64,000 nucleotides of DNA, taken from the NCBI GenBank assembly GCA_029262335.1, contig JAJCZQ010000009.1:1-64000 (forward strand). Direction: 5' to 3'. This stretch comes from Deltaproteobacteria bacterium (GTDB lineage Bacteria; Desulfobacterota_D; UBA1144; Nemesobacterales; JAJCZQ01). Shown piece by piece: positions 16,702 to 25,048 of the stretch. Positions within the stretch are counted from its first letter, which is position 1. The number at the start of each line of letters is the position of its first letter. The notes under the pieces are model-generated. The model was not told the DNA's origin. It did not search any database and worked only from the letters and a program-made list of their open reading frames with translations. Both the position numbers and the translations under genes were made by a program.

Positions 16702-17484
16702 TTAAATTCCTTTGAAATTTGCTGTTCTCTTTTCAATAAAAGCAGACATCCCTTCCATCCTGTCCTCAGAATCAAAACATTCAAGGCCATTTTCAAGTTC
16801 ATATGAGAGTGCCTCAGGAAGTCCCATTTCCGAGCCCCTGTTAATTACTTTTTTGGCAAAACCAACTGCAAGGGGGCTATTGGCTGCAATCTTCACTGCA
16901 ATTTTATTTGCTTCATCCATAAGTTCTTCTTTTGCAACAACCTTGTCGACCAGACCAATTTCAAGGGCGTCCCCGGCACTTATCATTTCCCCTGTAAAAA
17001 TCAGTTCCTTGGCTTTTCCTATACCCATTAATCTTGTAACTCTCTGGCTGCCTCCCCAGCAGGGGAAAAGGCCGAGCTTGGTCTCCGGGAAACCAATTTT
17101 TGCATTCTCCGATGCAATTCTCATATCACAAGCCACAGCAAGTTCGCATCCGCCGCCAAGTGCGTAGCCGTTTATAGCAGCTATAACAGGGAAGGGGGCC
17201 TGCTGGAGTGCATTGAATGCATCGTGCCCGAGATTGCAGTAACCTTCAAACTCATTCTTTGACATATCTTTCATCTGGCTTATATCTGCACCTGCTACAA
17301 ATGCTTTACTTCCTGCACCTGTTACAATAAGCACTTTGAGGCTGCTGTTAATTAATTCTTTTTCGGTAAACTCCTTAAGTTCCATGATAGTTTCAAGGCT
17401 AAGTGTGTTCATTGCCCTTTCTTTATTTATTGTCAGGGTCCCGACACCGTTTTCATCAACATCAAATAATAGATACTCGTACAT
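16702..17484 (-). CDS. Enoyl-CoA hydratase (crotonase)
   Basis: 260 residues. Hydrates trans-2-enoyl-CoA to 3-hydroxyacyl-CoA. The oxyanion-hole blocks FVAGADI and YALGGGCEL and both catalytic glutamates (E114 in GGGCELA, E134 in FPETKLGLFP) are present, so a real hydratase is expected rather than another crotonase-fold enzyme. AAGGAGAA precedes the ATG; two bases separate it from the upstream dehydrogenase. Confidence 0.95.
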   Translation of the reverse strand: MYEYLLFDVDENGVGTLTINKERAMNTLSLETIMELKEFTEKELINSSLKVLIVTGAGSKAFVAGADISQMKDMSKNEFEGYCNLGHDAFNALQQAPFPVIAAINGYALGGGCELAVACDMRIASENAKIGFPETKLGLFPCWGGSQRVTRLMGIGKAKELIFTGEMISAGDALEIGLVDKVVAKEELMDEANKIAVKIAANSPLAVGFAKKVINRGSEMGLPEALSYELENGLECFDSEDRMEGMSAFIEKRTANFKGI

Positions 17485-17486
17485 GG

Positions 17487-18359
17487 TTATTCTCCTTTTT
17501 TTCCGTATTCAAAAAATCCTTTGCCTGTTTTCCTGCCCAGATATCCCGCTCTTACCATCTCCTTTAGAAGTGTTGCGGGCCTGAACTTTGGGTCACCGAA
17601 TTCATCATAAAGTACACTTAGTACATCAAGAGTTACATCCAGTCCTATCAGATCAGCAAGGGCAAGAGGGCCAATTGGCTGGTTTGTGCCAAGTTTCATC
17701 GCCTTATCAATATCTTCGGCTGAAGCCATTTTCTCATCCAGCACAAAAACTGCTTCGTTGATCATGGGCAGTAAAATTCTGTTTACAATAAAACCTGCTT
17801 TGTCCCTTGTAACAACCGGATCTTTGCCAAGGCTTACCGCAAATTCCTGTGCTGTATCAAGGGTCTCCCCGGAAGTTAACTGGGTAGAGATAATTTCAAC
17901 TAGTTTCATAATCTGTGCAGGATTAAAAAAGTGAATGCCAACAACTTTATCAGGCCTTGAGGTATTCATAGCTAATTCCGTAACCGGCAGGGTTGAAGTG
18001 TTTGACGCAATGATCGTGTCTTTTGATGTGTTGCTTTCAATTTTACCAAATACTGCTTTTTTAATCTCTACGGATTCACTAACAGCTTCAATAACAAGAC
18101 TGCATTTTGAGAGGTTCTTATAATCGTCCGAAGGGTTGATTCGTGAGAGTATGTCTGAGCATTCTTCGGGGGTAATTCTTTTTTTTGCTTCCTGCCTTTT
18201 TATATTTTTTTCTATGGCTGCAAAACCGGAATTTACAACGTCAGTACTTATATCAATAAGTTCAACTATATATCCCTTTGAAGCAGTTATTTCTGCAATC
18301 CCTGAACCCATCGTCCCGGACCCTATGATTCCGACATTCTTTATCTTGTTTTCACTCAT
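17487..18359 (-). CDS. 3-hydroxyacyl-CoA (3-hydroxybutyryl-CoA) dehydrogenase
   Basis: 290 residues. Rossmann NAD site GIIGSGTMGSGIAE at about 10-23, then the HAD catalytic blocks SNTSTLP, GIHFFNPA (His) and the C-terminal helical domain with GRKTGKGFFEYG. Oxidises 3-hydroxyacyl-CoA to 3-ketoacyl-CoA. Single-domain length means it is not fused to a hydratase, unlike FadB; the hydratase is the next gene. Good ribosome-binding site (AAAGGTGAT). Confidence 0.95.
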   Translation of the reverse strand: MSENKIKNVGIIGSGTMGSGIAEITASKGYIVELIDISTDVVNSGFAAIEKNIKRQEAKKRITPEECSDILSRINPSDDYKNLSKCSLVIEAVSESVEIKKAVFGKIESNTSKDTIIASNTSTLPVTELAMNTSRPDKVVGIHFFNPAQIMKLVEIISTQLTSGETLDTAQEFAVSLGKDPVVTRDKAGFIVNRILLPMINEAVFVLDEKMASAEDIDKAMKLGTNQPIGPLALADLIGLDVTLDVLSVLYDEFGDPKFRPATLLKEMVRAGYLGRKTGKGFFEYGKKGE

Positions 18360-18377
18360 GTTTTATCACCTTTCATA

Positions 18378-18998
18378 CTATATAATCCCGTTTAAAATTA
18401 TATCAGTCTGTCTCTTAATATACGTTTTAAGTTTTAAATCACTGCTTAATGCCCACCTTCTAAAAGCCCACATCTGGCCGGCTACCATAATGTTGTGCGC
18501 AACAAGCATGGCTTCAGAGTTTTTGAGGTTAATACTTTTTTCTTCGATACATTTTTTCAGAATATCAGCAAAAATATTGGTAAGTTCAAGTTCGGCGCTG
18601 TAGATATATTTACGGGAATTTATGTTTAAAGATTTGGTCTCCTGGTAAAGCAGCAGCATGTAATTCTGAAGTTCATCTATTATTGTGTAGTACTCACAAA
18701 TTGCGTCCTTAAGGTTTTGGAGTGAGTCCTGATCGCTCGTGATTGAGGCTGTTAATTTTGTACTAACGGCCGTGTGAATATGGTCGCAAACCAGAAAGAG
18801 TATGTCTTCCTTCGTACTGATGTAGTCATAGAGTGCACCCATGCTCATTCCCGATGCTTTGGCGATTTCCCTAACTGTTGTCTGGTGGTAACCTTTTTTT
18901 ACAAAAAGCTCAACTGATTTACCTGCAATATGTTCCCTTTTTTGGTTTATAAGGGTTTTATCTTTTATCTTGGACTTAATTAACAGCTGATTTTCCAT
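18378..18998 (-). CDS. TetR-family regulator of the beta-oxidation operon
   Basis: 206 residues. HTH of the TetR type at about 22-68 (VREIAKASGMSMGALYDYISTKEDIL), then a helical ligand domain. It is the second gene of the operon, three bases after the acyl-CoA dehydrogenase, so it is made together with the enzymes it probably controls. By analogy with FadR/PsrA-type TetR proteins the effector is likely an acyl-CoA; the operator candidate is at 20188-20201. Confidence 0.9.
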   Translation of the reverse strand: MENQLLIKSKIKDKTLINQKREHIAGKSVELFVKKGYHQTTVREIAKASGMSMGALYDYISTKEDILFLVCDHIHTAVSTKLTASITSDQDSLQNLKDAICEYYTIIDELQNYMLLLYQETKSLNINSRKYIYSAELELTNIFADILKKCIEEKSINLKNSEAMLVAHNIMVAGQMWAFRRWALSSDLKLKTYIKRQTDIILNGII

Positions 18999-19001
18999 AG
19001 T

Positions 19002-20153
19002 TTATAAATATTCGTTTAATGTTTGTTTTGCTATTACTATTTTTTGTATCTCGGATGTACCTTCATAAATTTCTGTAATCTTTGCGTCTCTGAAATACCT
19101 TTCCACCGGGTAATCTGTAGTATATCCGTTGCCTCCATGAATTTGAACCGCTTTGGTTGTAACCGACATAGCAGTTTCTGCTGCAAAGAGTTTTGCCATT
19201 GCTGACTGCTTGGTGAATTTAACACCCTTGTCTTTTAAACCCGCAGCCTGCCATGTGAGCAGCCTGGCAGCTTCGACTTTAGTTGCCATTTCGGCAATCA
19301 TAAACTGAATGCCCTGATGGTCAAATATGGGTGAACCAAAGGTTTTTCTTTCCCTTGAGTATTCAACGGAAGCATCAAGGGCCGCCTGTGCTATACCAAC
19401 AGCCTGTGAAGCTACGGCAATTCTTCCTGCATCAAGAGTTTTCATTGCTATTTTAAATCCTTCACCCTGCCCGACAAGTAATGAACATTCCGGTATCCGG
19501 ACTTCTTCAAAGATTAATTGCGTAGTACTTGTTGCTTTAATGCCCAGTTTTTTTTCAGATTTGCCAACGGAAATTCCGGGAGTGTTTAGATCAACAATAA
19601 AGGCTGATATGCCGCGGCTTTTTTTTGATTTATCCGTAGAAGCAAAAACAATGGCAACTTCGGCTTCTGCGCCGTTTGTTACCCAGCATTTAGTACCATT
19701 TAGAATATATTCTTTTCCATCTTTTACTGCAGTTGTGTTTATGCTGGCAGCATCTGAACCTGACTCGGGTTCACTTAATGCAAAGCACCCGATGTTTTTA
19801 CCGGAAGCAAGTTCAGATAGAAATTTGTTTTTTTGATTGTCATTGCCAAATTCGTTGATCGGGCTGCATGCAAGGGAGTTATGGGCCATTACAATTGTGC
19901 CTGTTGATGCGCAGGCTGATGATATTTTTTCAATTGCTATTATATAAGAAAGAAAATCCAGCCCGCTTCCGCCGTATTCCTGAGGGATGTAGTGGCCCAA
20001 AAAACCAAGTTCGGCAAGTTTGTCTATTGTTTTCCTTGGGAATGTTGAATTAGTATCATGTGCTGATGCTAAAGGCAGTATTTCATTTTTGGAAAAATCC
20101 CCCGCAAGTGACATTATCATTAACTGTTCTTCGTTCAATATATTAGTTTTCAT
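19002..20153 (-). CDS. Acyl-CoA dehydrogenase
   Basis: 383 residues, FAD enzyme making trans-2-enoyl-CoA and passing electrons to ETF. Visible: CFALSEPESGSDAAS (FAD/substrate block), CWVTNGAEA, the RKTFGSPIFDHQ dimer/FAD motif, HGGNGYT and YEGTSEIQ with catalytic E364. Short/branched-chain or butyryl type is likely from E364 position, but chain length is not certain. First gene of the operon; ATG is preceded by GAGGT. No ETF genes are in the window. Confidence 0.95.
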   Translation of the reverse strand: MKTNILNEEQLMIMSLAGDFSKNEILPLASAHDTNSTFPRKTIDKLAELGFLGHYIPQEYGGSGLDFLSYIIAIEKISSACASTGTIVMAHNSLACSPINEFGNDNQKNKFLSELASGKNIGCFALSEPESGSDAASINTTAVKDGKEYILNGTKCWVTNGAEAEVAIVFASTDKSKKSRGISAFIVDLNTPGISVGKSEKKLGIKATSTTQLIFEEVRIPECSLLVGQGEGFKIAMKTLDAGRIAVASQAVGIAQAALDASVEYSRERKTFGSPIFDHQGIQFMIAEMATKVEAARLLTWQAAGLKDKGVKFTKQSAMAKLFAAETAMSVTTKAVQIHGGNGYTTDYPVERYFRDAKITEIYEGTSEIQKIVIAKQTLNEYL

Positions 20154-20182
20154 ATTAACCTCATACCCGTTTTAATAAAAAT

Positions 20183-20232
20183 ACGAACGAGCGCTTGCTC
20201 GGTATAATATTATATTCATCAATTCCTGAAAA
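20183..20232 (-). promoter_or_regulatory. Beta-oxidation operon promoter with TetR-type operator
   Basis: Minus strand: -35 TTTTCA (20227-20232), 17-base spacer, -10 TATTAT (20204-20209). Directly downstream, over the predicted start site, lies the GC-rich inverted repeat CGAGC-AAGC-GCTCG (20188-20201), extended by ACGAA/GGT flanks. It stands out in an AT-rich gap and is placed to block transcription. The TetR protein in the same operon is the natural binder; that is inference. Confidence 0.7.
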
Positions 20233-20271
20233 AGCTAGAATTAATTAAGAATTACAATATTCTTATTCTTT

Positions 20272-20496
20272 ATGAAAATATTTAAGTCTAAACTGCTGCT
20301 GTTTGTAATAGTAGAACTTGTAGTGTTTATAGCACTTGTTTACTGGTATACCCTCAGTAATACATACACGATTACAGAAGCAGTAAAGGTCAACCCGCAA
20401 AATGGAGAAATAAAAACTGTTATTTACAGGTTAAATAAAAGAACAGGTGAAGTATGGGAACTTGGTACTAATATGCCTGTAAATCTAAAAGAGTAA
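20272..20496 (+). CDS. Small membrane-anchored protein
   Basis: 74 residues: one transmembrane helix (about 7-27) and a soluble tail of about 45 residues with alternating strand character (KTVIYRLNKRTGEVWEL), like many small signal-anchored periplasmic proteins. No ribosome-binding site; TACAAT at 20253-20258 could be a -10 giving a very short leader. It is divergent from the beta-oxidation operon. Not recognised. Confidence 0.6.
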   Translation: MKIFKSKLLLFVIVELVVFIALVYWYTLSNTYTITEAVKVNPQNGEIKTVIYRLNKRTGEVWELGTNMPVNLKE

Positions 20497-20502
20497 TTCA
20501 AC

Positions 20503-21090
20503 ATGGAAATTATAGAACAGACGCAGGATTTTCTTGCTAAGAGAAAAAATATAATTATTGATTTGCAAGAACTGCTCCCTAAAATTATTGGAGATACTGA
20601 CCAGTCACCTGTACTGGTGGGTGTAACACGTCTTGAGAATGAACTTGAGAAATATATTCATTCATTCCTGATTGAAAGCCCAACCGGCAAAGAAGACCTT
20701 TTTGAAAATGGCCCTTTAACAACATTCAGTGCAAAGATATCCATAGCAAGACGTCTCGGACTAATTAATAATGAACTTCAAAATGCCATAGACAACATGA
20801 GAAAGATTAGAAACCTGGTAAACAGGTCTTCTAAAAATCTTGTATTTGAAACCGACCAGATATTGTTAATTGTAAAAACAATGCATGAAAAATATATTGA
20901 TAATGCTAATTACAGGGAAATTGAGAATAATTTAAGTGTAGATAAACAGTTCTTTTTACTAAAACAAAAGAATGAAACTAAAGCAAAATTTATACTTATT
21001 CTCTATTATCTCGTTTACACACTGCAAACGGGTAAGTTACTGGCACAAAAAAAACAGTACCAGGCAAAGCTGATTTTAAGCTTCCCCTGA
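20503..21090 (+). CDS. MltR-like protein
   Basis: 195 residues, all-helical. The central block ENGPLTTFSAKISIARRLGLI followed by LRKIRN-like MRKIRNLVN matches the MltR (mannitol operon repressor) family, which lacks a clear DNA-binding domain. No mannitol genes are nearby, so the name does not imply that pathway. Starts six bases after the upstream small protein without a clear Shine-Dalgarno sequence. The usual His after the RKIRN motif (RNxxAH) is replaced. Confidence 0.7.
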   Translation: MEIIEQTQDFLAKRKNIIIDLQELLPKIIGDTDQSPVLVGVTRLENELEKYIHSFLIESPTGKEDLFENGPLTTFSAKISIARRLGLINNELQNAIDNMRKIRNLVNRSSKNLVFETDQILLIVKTMHEKYIDNANYREIENNLSVDKQFFLLKQKNETKAKFILILYYLVYTLQTGKLLAQKKQYQAKLILSFP

Positions 21091-21103
21091 TACTGTGACA
21101 CTT

Positions 21104-21313
21104 TTAATTCTCACACCTTACTTCAACTTTGATACAGGTGCCGTTCGCATCTATTTCCTGACAAATATCCTGGCACCGTTCTCTGCTGCTTATCTCTTCT
21201 GTATCCGGGTAGTTTGGACCCTTGTAGTATTCCGGTTCCTCGGCCTCTACGGCGGAAAATCCAGTTAAAGAAAATGTAAAAATTAATAATAGGACGATTA
21301 TAAGTTCTTTCAT
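21104..21313 (-). CDS. Small exported Cys-containing protein
   Basis: 69 residues with a signal peptide (about 1-24) and a mature peptide of about 45 residues with four Cys (RCQDIC, TCIKVEVRC), likely two disulfides. Strong AGGAGG ribosome-binding site. Not recognised; it might be an envelope or secreted peptide. Confidence 0.65.
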   Translation of the reverse strand: MKELIIVLLLIFTFSLTGFSAVEAEEPEYYKGPNYPDTEEISSRERCQDICQEIDANGTCIKVEVRCEN

Positions 21314-21386
21314 TCGTACAACCTCCTAATTAAAAGTCTATGGAAGTGTTAACACGTATTCAACAACTTTATTTAAAATAGTACTT

Positions 21387-21659
21387 TTATATTAATCTCG
21401 GATTATTAATGTTTATATTAGAAAAATACTGGCCGAATAAAAAAGAAAATGCGACAGCAAGCACAAAGACGATAACCATTACTAAAATTATGGCTTTGCT
21501 GAAATTTTTCTTATTTATATTTACATCATCTGCAAGTGACCAGTATATGACGAGTACAAATCCTACGACCGGGATACTGGTCAGGAAAAATATTATTATC
21601 CAGTCCATTATTGAAAGTGGCCTTTGCAGGGGGTTTGCCTGTGGGTGGTCGAAACTCAT
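21387..21659 (-). CDS. Small two-pass membrane protein
   Basis: 90 residues with two transmembrane helices; the pattern of W..........PVVG...... W..A......KNFSKA resembles a common small bacterial inner-membrane family with no assigned role. A Pro/His-rich cytoplasmic N-terminus of about 17 residues precedes the first helix. Confidence 0.6.
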   Translation of the reverse strand: MSFDHPQANPLQRPLSIMDWIIIFFLTSIPVVGFVLVIYWSLADDVNINKKNFSKAIILVMVIVFVLAVAFSFLFGQYFSNININNPRLI

Positions 21660-21775
21660 TTTTATCTCCGCTAAAATAAACTTCTTTAATTAATAATACA
21701 ATAAATTCTAACTAATTATTTAAAGATTCTAAATATTTCTTGCGTATAGTGGCCAGATTTAGTTAAATTTTGAAT

Positions 21776-22327
21776 ATGAAATATTTATTATTCCTACTGC
21801 TATTGTTTTTTAATGTTGCTGCTCATTCCGCTGATTTTAGAAATACCGAATGGGGTATGGGTAAGGACCAGGTTAAAAAAACGGAAAAAGGTGAAATACT
21901 AAAAGAATCCGGTGATAAAATTACGTATGTTGAGACAGTGGTAAATTATCCGGCATTACTTGTCTATAAATTTAATGACAACAAGCTGATTTGGGGATCC
22001 TATGGATTTAAACAGGTAAATGATAAGGATGATGAATACCTGGAGGATTTTATAAACTTCAATGCCGTCTTAACTGAAAAGTACGGGAAATCTGAGAACC
22101 TCGATAGATGGACAAACAAAGATTCCAAGTTTAAAGACAACCCTGTTCGTGCAGTAAGGGAAGGGGACCTTGTAATGTGGAGATCCTGGGAAACACCTAC
22201 AACTGTCATCAAACTAATAATGTACGGATACGGTGGTAATTTTAACCTGGACACGTATTACTTTAGTAAAAAATACAGTGATAAGACTTCCGGTATTTTT
22301 GCCGATATTCTAAACGATAAGTTCTGA
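21776..22327 (+). CDS. Exported protein, DFRxxEWGM family (paralogue 2)
   Basis: About 183 residues with a signal peptide ending near AAHSA. The mature start ADFRNTEWGMGKDQV pairs it with the protein at 8732-9286. Start set at the ATG at 21776 because it follows TTAAAT (21763-21768) by seven bases, a leaderless arrangement; the in-frame TTG at 21770 has no ribosome-binding site. Function unknown. Confidence 0.8.
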   Translation: MKYLLFLLLLFFNVAAHSADFRNTEWGMGKDQVKKTEKGEILKESGDKITYVETVVNYPALLVYKFNDNKLIWGSYGFKQVNDKDDEYLEDFINFNAVLTEKYGKSENLDRWTNKDSKFKDNPVRAVREGDLVMWRSWETPTTVIKLIMYGYGGNFNLDTYYFSKKYSDKTSGIFADILNDKF

Positions 22328-22333
22328 AAAATT

Positions 22334-23821
22334 CTAGTCGGTTACAGGCGGTATTTCAGGGCACAAGTCCCCGTCTGCCTTTATACGCGCCATCATCCCG
22401 TTGTCCTCATGGTTCATTATGTGGCAGTGATATACAAAATTGCCGCAAATAACAGGGTCCCTGAAATCAATTGCAACAACTACCTCTGTATCGGGCACCT
22501 CATCACTTGTCCTGAACGGCAGGTTTACCGTGTCCTGTTTGCCGGTAAAAGGCTGTTCTTCTCCGTTTATCGAACAGACAACAAAATCTGTCTGGTGAAT
22601 ATGAAACAGGTGGTTCTCAAGTGAGTTGTTTTTAATGACCCACCTCTCAACTGTACCGACTTCTACTTCGGTATTTATTACTTTGGGGTCAAACATTTCT
22701 CCGTTAATAAAAAAAGTGTTGCCGTCTTCGGTTTCTGAAAAGATAATTTCCCTTTCTTCGTTCGGTTCTATGTCGCAAAGGTTTTCAACTTCGGGAAACA
22801 TTCCGGGCAGGTCAATCTGCTCTACTTCATCACCCTGGACTACAAGTGTCAGAAGGGTTTCTTCAGGATACATATCGCCCTGGGGGCCCATATTAATAAA
22901 ATTTGTTTTTAATTTGTATTCTCCAGGCTCTCCGCACTGGACAAGTACGTCCCACCTTGAACTGATTCCTATAAGTTCAAAATCCTCAGGCCTTTCCACA
23001 CCGTTAATTGGGATGAGTTCGGTTGTCCTGTTGCCATCTCTGCCGAGTATATACATTGTGTGGTCTTCAAGCTCGAGGTTGTAGTAAATATCAGCCCCGA
23101 TATTTAAAATCCTCCAAAACTGTGTTTCCCCCGGATTGCAAAAAAGTACGGGATTGACCACGCCGTTTACCAGCCTGTTTGTATTCATACCGCTGTCTAT
23201 GTCCATGGGTACTTCGCCGTTTGCATTCAGCTGAATATCTTTAAGGTACATAATTTTTTCTTCAATACCCTGGAGCTGTGGAAACGGGTCGAGAATGCCC
23301 TCTACAATCATTCCGCCTGACATACCGCTCATAACCTGGAACTCTCCAAGGCCAAACGTATGGGAATGGTAATAAAAGAGCCCCTGCGGGTGATTGTCGG
23401 GAATGGGTATCTGGTAGTTAAAAAACCCTGTGGGCATTATCATATTGAAAATATCGTCACCCGGGCTGATTGGTGTCACGTTCATACCATGAGTGTGGTT
23501 CTGGTACATCATATCAATATTGTTCTGAATAGTTACGTCCAGCATATCTCCGCGTTTAATTCTGAGTACAGGCGGTGTGTAGGTCCCGTTTATCATCCTG
23601 CTGTTAAAGGTTTCAAATATAAAACCGTCTTCGGCTATTTCGCCATCGGCAAATTCGAGGGTAAAAGTAGTATCGAGTAATCCGTCCTGGCTGGATATCT
23701 CAGGTGGATTAAGGAATGTCTCTATTATTTGCTGTTTCCCGTTGTCATCACAGGTTATAAGTAAGAATGGAAAAGATAAAAAGAAAATAATTAACAGGCA
23801 GGTACTGACGGATTTGTTCAT
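22334..23821 (-). CDS. Multicopper oxidase, lipoprotein
   Basis: About 495 residues in three cupredoxin domains. All four copper-binding motifs are there: HTHG, YYHSHT, HLFHIHQ and HCHIMNHEDNGMM, the last with the type-1 copper ligands and an axial Met. The N-terminus has a signal and lipobox LITC, so it is a periplasm-facing lipoprotein. Start moved to the ATG at 23821, which has AAGGGAG at good spacing. Together with the upstream SCO1-like gene it suggests cuprous/metal oxidation or copper tolerance; the substrate is not determined. Confidence 0.93.
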   Translation of the reverse strand: MNKSVSTCLLIIFFLSFPFLLITCDDNGKQQIIETFLNPPEISSQDGLLDTTFTLEFADGEIAEDGFIFETFNSRMINGTYTPPVLRIKRGDMLDVTIQNNIDMMYQNHTHGMNVTPISPGDDIFNMIMPTGFFNYQIPIPDNHPQGLFYYHSHTFGLGEFQVMSGMSGGMIVEGILDPFPQLQGIEEKIMYLKDIQLNANGEVPMDIDSGMNTNRLVNGVVNPVLFCNPGETQFWRILNIGADIYYNLELEDHTMYILGRDGNRTTELIPINGVERPEDFELIGISSRWDVLVQCGEPGEYKLKTNFINMGPQGDMYPEETLLTLVVQGDEVEQIDLPGMFPEVENLCDIEPNEEREIIFSETEDGNTFFINGEMFDPKVINTEVEVGTVERWVIKNNSLENHLFHIHQTDFVVCSINGEEQPFTGKQDTVNLPFRTSDEVPDTEVVVAIDFRDPVICGNFVYHCHIMNHEDNGMMARIKADGDLCPEIPPVTD

Positions 23822-23875
23822 ATGTTTCTCCCTTAACTCCATATAATCTCATAATATAATATAGTATGAAAATTT

Positions 23876-24499
23876 TCAACCCTGGTTGAGTAAAGACCTG
23901 ATGTCTTCTGAAATTCCGTCTACGTCCCACATGTTATAAGGATAGTAAAGGACCATTCTGCCTTTTCTGTCGATCAATGAAATATTTGTAGTATGGGTGA
24001 GCTGATAACTTTCCCAGGTGTCGTGTTCACTTCTTCCGTATGCATCACTATGAATGAAATAAAATGCCCCGTAATCCTTTACAACCTTGTCTATCTCTTC
24101 TCTTGAACCGGTAAGTCCTATAAAATCCTTATGGAAATACGGAACGTATGATTTTAACTTTTCAGGAATATCCCTTTCAGGGTCAACCGTGATAAACAGC
24201 ACCTGTATTTCTTTGCCCTGATCACCGAGATTGTTCATTACCTTCCTGAGAGTTGAAAGAGTAAGAGGGCAAATGTCAGGGCATTTTGTAAATCCCCAGG
24301 AAAGGAGGACCAGTTTGCCCCTGTAGTCATTCAGGTTCACGGATTTGCCGTTGTGGTCGGTAAGTTTGAAAGGAGGGGCTTCCCTGAAATACTTTTTCCC
24401 ATGGAAAACCTCTTCAATTTTAAAATGGTTAAAGGCAAATAGTCCCCATCCGGTTATTGCAAGTATTAGTAATATTAAAAAAATCGATATTTTTTTCAC
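23876..24499 (-). CDS. SCO1/SenC copper chaperone
   Basis: 207 residues, thioredoxin-fold protein anchored by an N-terminal helix (about 4-23). The copper ligands CPDIC (Cys-x3-Cys) and the later His in the QLTHTTN block are present. SCO proteins deliver copper to the CuA site of cytochrome oxidase or reduce its cysteines. Its gene precedes the multicopper oxidase, so it may serve that enzyme here; no cox genes are in the window. GTG start without a clear ribosome-binding site. Confidence 0.93.
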   Translation of the reverse strand: MKKISIFLILLILAITGWGLFAFNHFKIEEVFHGKKYFREAPPFKLTDHNGKSVNLNDYRGKLVLLSWGFTKCPDICPLTLSTLRKVMNNLGDQGKEIQVLFITVDPERDIPEKLKSYVPYFHKDFIGLTGSREEIDKVVKDYGAFYFIHSDAYGRSEHDTWESYQLTHTTNISLIDRKGRMVLYYPYNMWDVDGISEDIRSLLNQG

Positions 24500-24546
24500 T
24501 TCAATTTACTATTATAATTGTATTATCAATTAAATAAATTCTGAAA

Positions 24547-24825
24547 ATGGAATCAATGGATATTTGTGTATTGTGCGGCAGAGAGCTCGGTATGCCTTAT
24601 GATGAGCACCACATAGTCCCAAAGAGCAAGGGAGGACGTGAGACTGTAACTCTGCACAGGATTTGCCACAGTAAGATCCATTCTGTCTTTAGCCTTACAG
24701 AGCTTAGAAATCACTACAACAACATTAACAGTATAAAAAAACACGAGGAAATAAAAAAATTTATTAAGTGGGTTTCGGGTAAGCCGGCGACATTTTACAA
24801 AAGGACTAGATCATTAAGCAAATGA
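24547..24825 (+). CDS. Small HNH endonuclease
   Basis: 92 residues. CVLCGRE at the N-terminus, then DEHHIVPKSKGG, LHRICHSKIH: the zinc and catalytic elements of an HNH nuclease. Stand-alone HNH proteins of this size are common in chromosomes and phages and may nick or cut DNA. It is divergent from the SCO1 gene and no methylase or phage gene lies nearby. Confidence 0.88.
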   Translation: MESMDICVLCGRELGMPYDEHHIVPKSKGGRETVTLHRICHSKIHSVFSLTELRNHYNNINSIKKHEEIKKFIKWVSGKPATFYKRTRSLSK

Positions 24826-24853
24826 CTGATATAATATTTATATCTATGTTTAC

Positions 24854-24882
24854 TTGCTTTTTGGAGTAAAACTTAATAAAAT
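24854..24882 (+). promoter_or_regulatory. Promoter of a predicted short RNA
   Basis: -35 TTGCTT (24854-24859), 17-base spacer, -10 TAAAAT (24877-24882). No gene starts within range; the next feature is a hairpin and an intrinsic terminator, so the product would be a short transcript of about 105 bases. Confidence 0.55.
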
Positions 24883-24888
24883 ACTTTA

Positions 24889-24994
24889 AAAATTAATACA
24901 GAATTAATAATTTTCGGGCATCCTATGGATGTCTGATATTTTGTACACTCTTTCTGGAATAAAGGTGAGTCTTTGTTGGCTCACCTTTTTTTTT
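24889..24994 (+). ncRNA. Predicted short non-coding RNA
   Basis: Between the promoter at 24854-24882 and the terminator at 24961-24994 lies about 105 bases with no open frame of useful length. A tight hairpin GGGCATCC-TAT-GGATGTCT (24916-24934, 3-base loop, including G-T pairs) is followed by a 26-base single-stranded stretch and the terminator stem. It is an isolated transcription unit with a structured 5' part, typical of a small regulatory RNA. It could instead be the 3' end of the HNH mRNA. No known RNA family recognised. Confidence 0.5.
24961..24994 (+). terminator. Intrinsic terminator
   Basis: Nine-pair stem AAAGGTGAG/CTCACCTTT with a 10-base loop, followed by a run of nine T (24986-24994). 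Confidence 0.92.
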
Positions 24995-25002
24995 GGTATA
25001 AT
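24973..25002 (+). promoter_or_regulatory. Promoter overlapping the terminator, for the gene at 25049
   Basis: -35 TTGTTG (24973-24978, in the terminator loop), 18-base spacer running through the terminator T tract, -10 TATAAT (24997-25002). Leader of about 40 bases to the ATG at 25049. Confidence 0.55.
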
Positions 25003-25048
25003 AGTATTTCCAATTTAACTATTTTTTATTAAATTAAAGGAGATTTCA

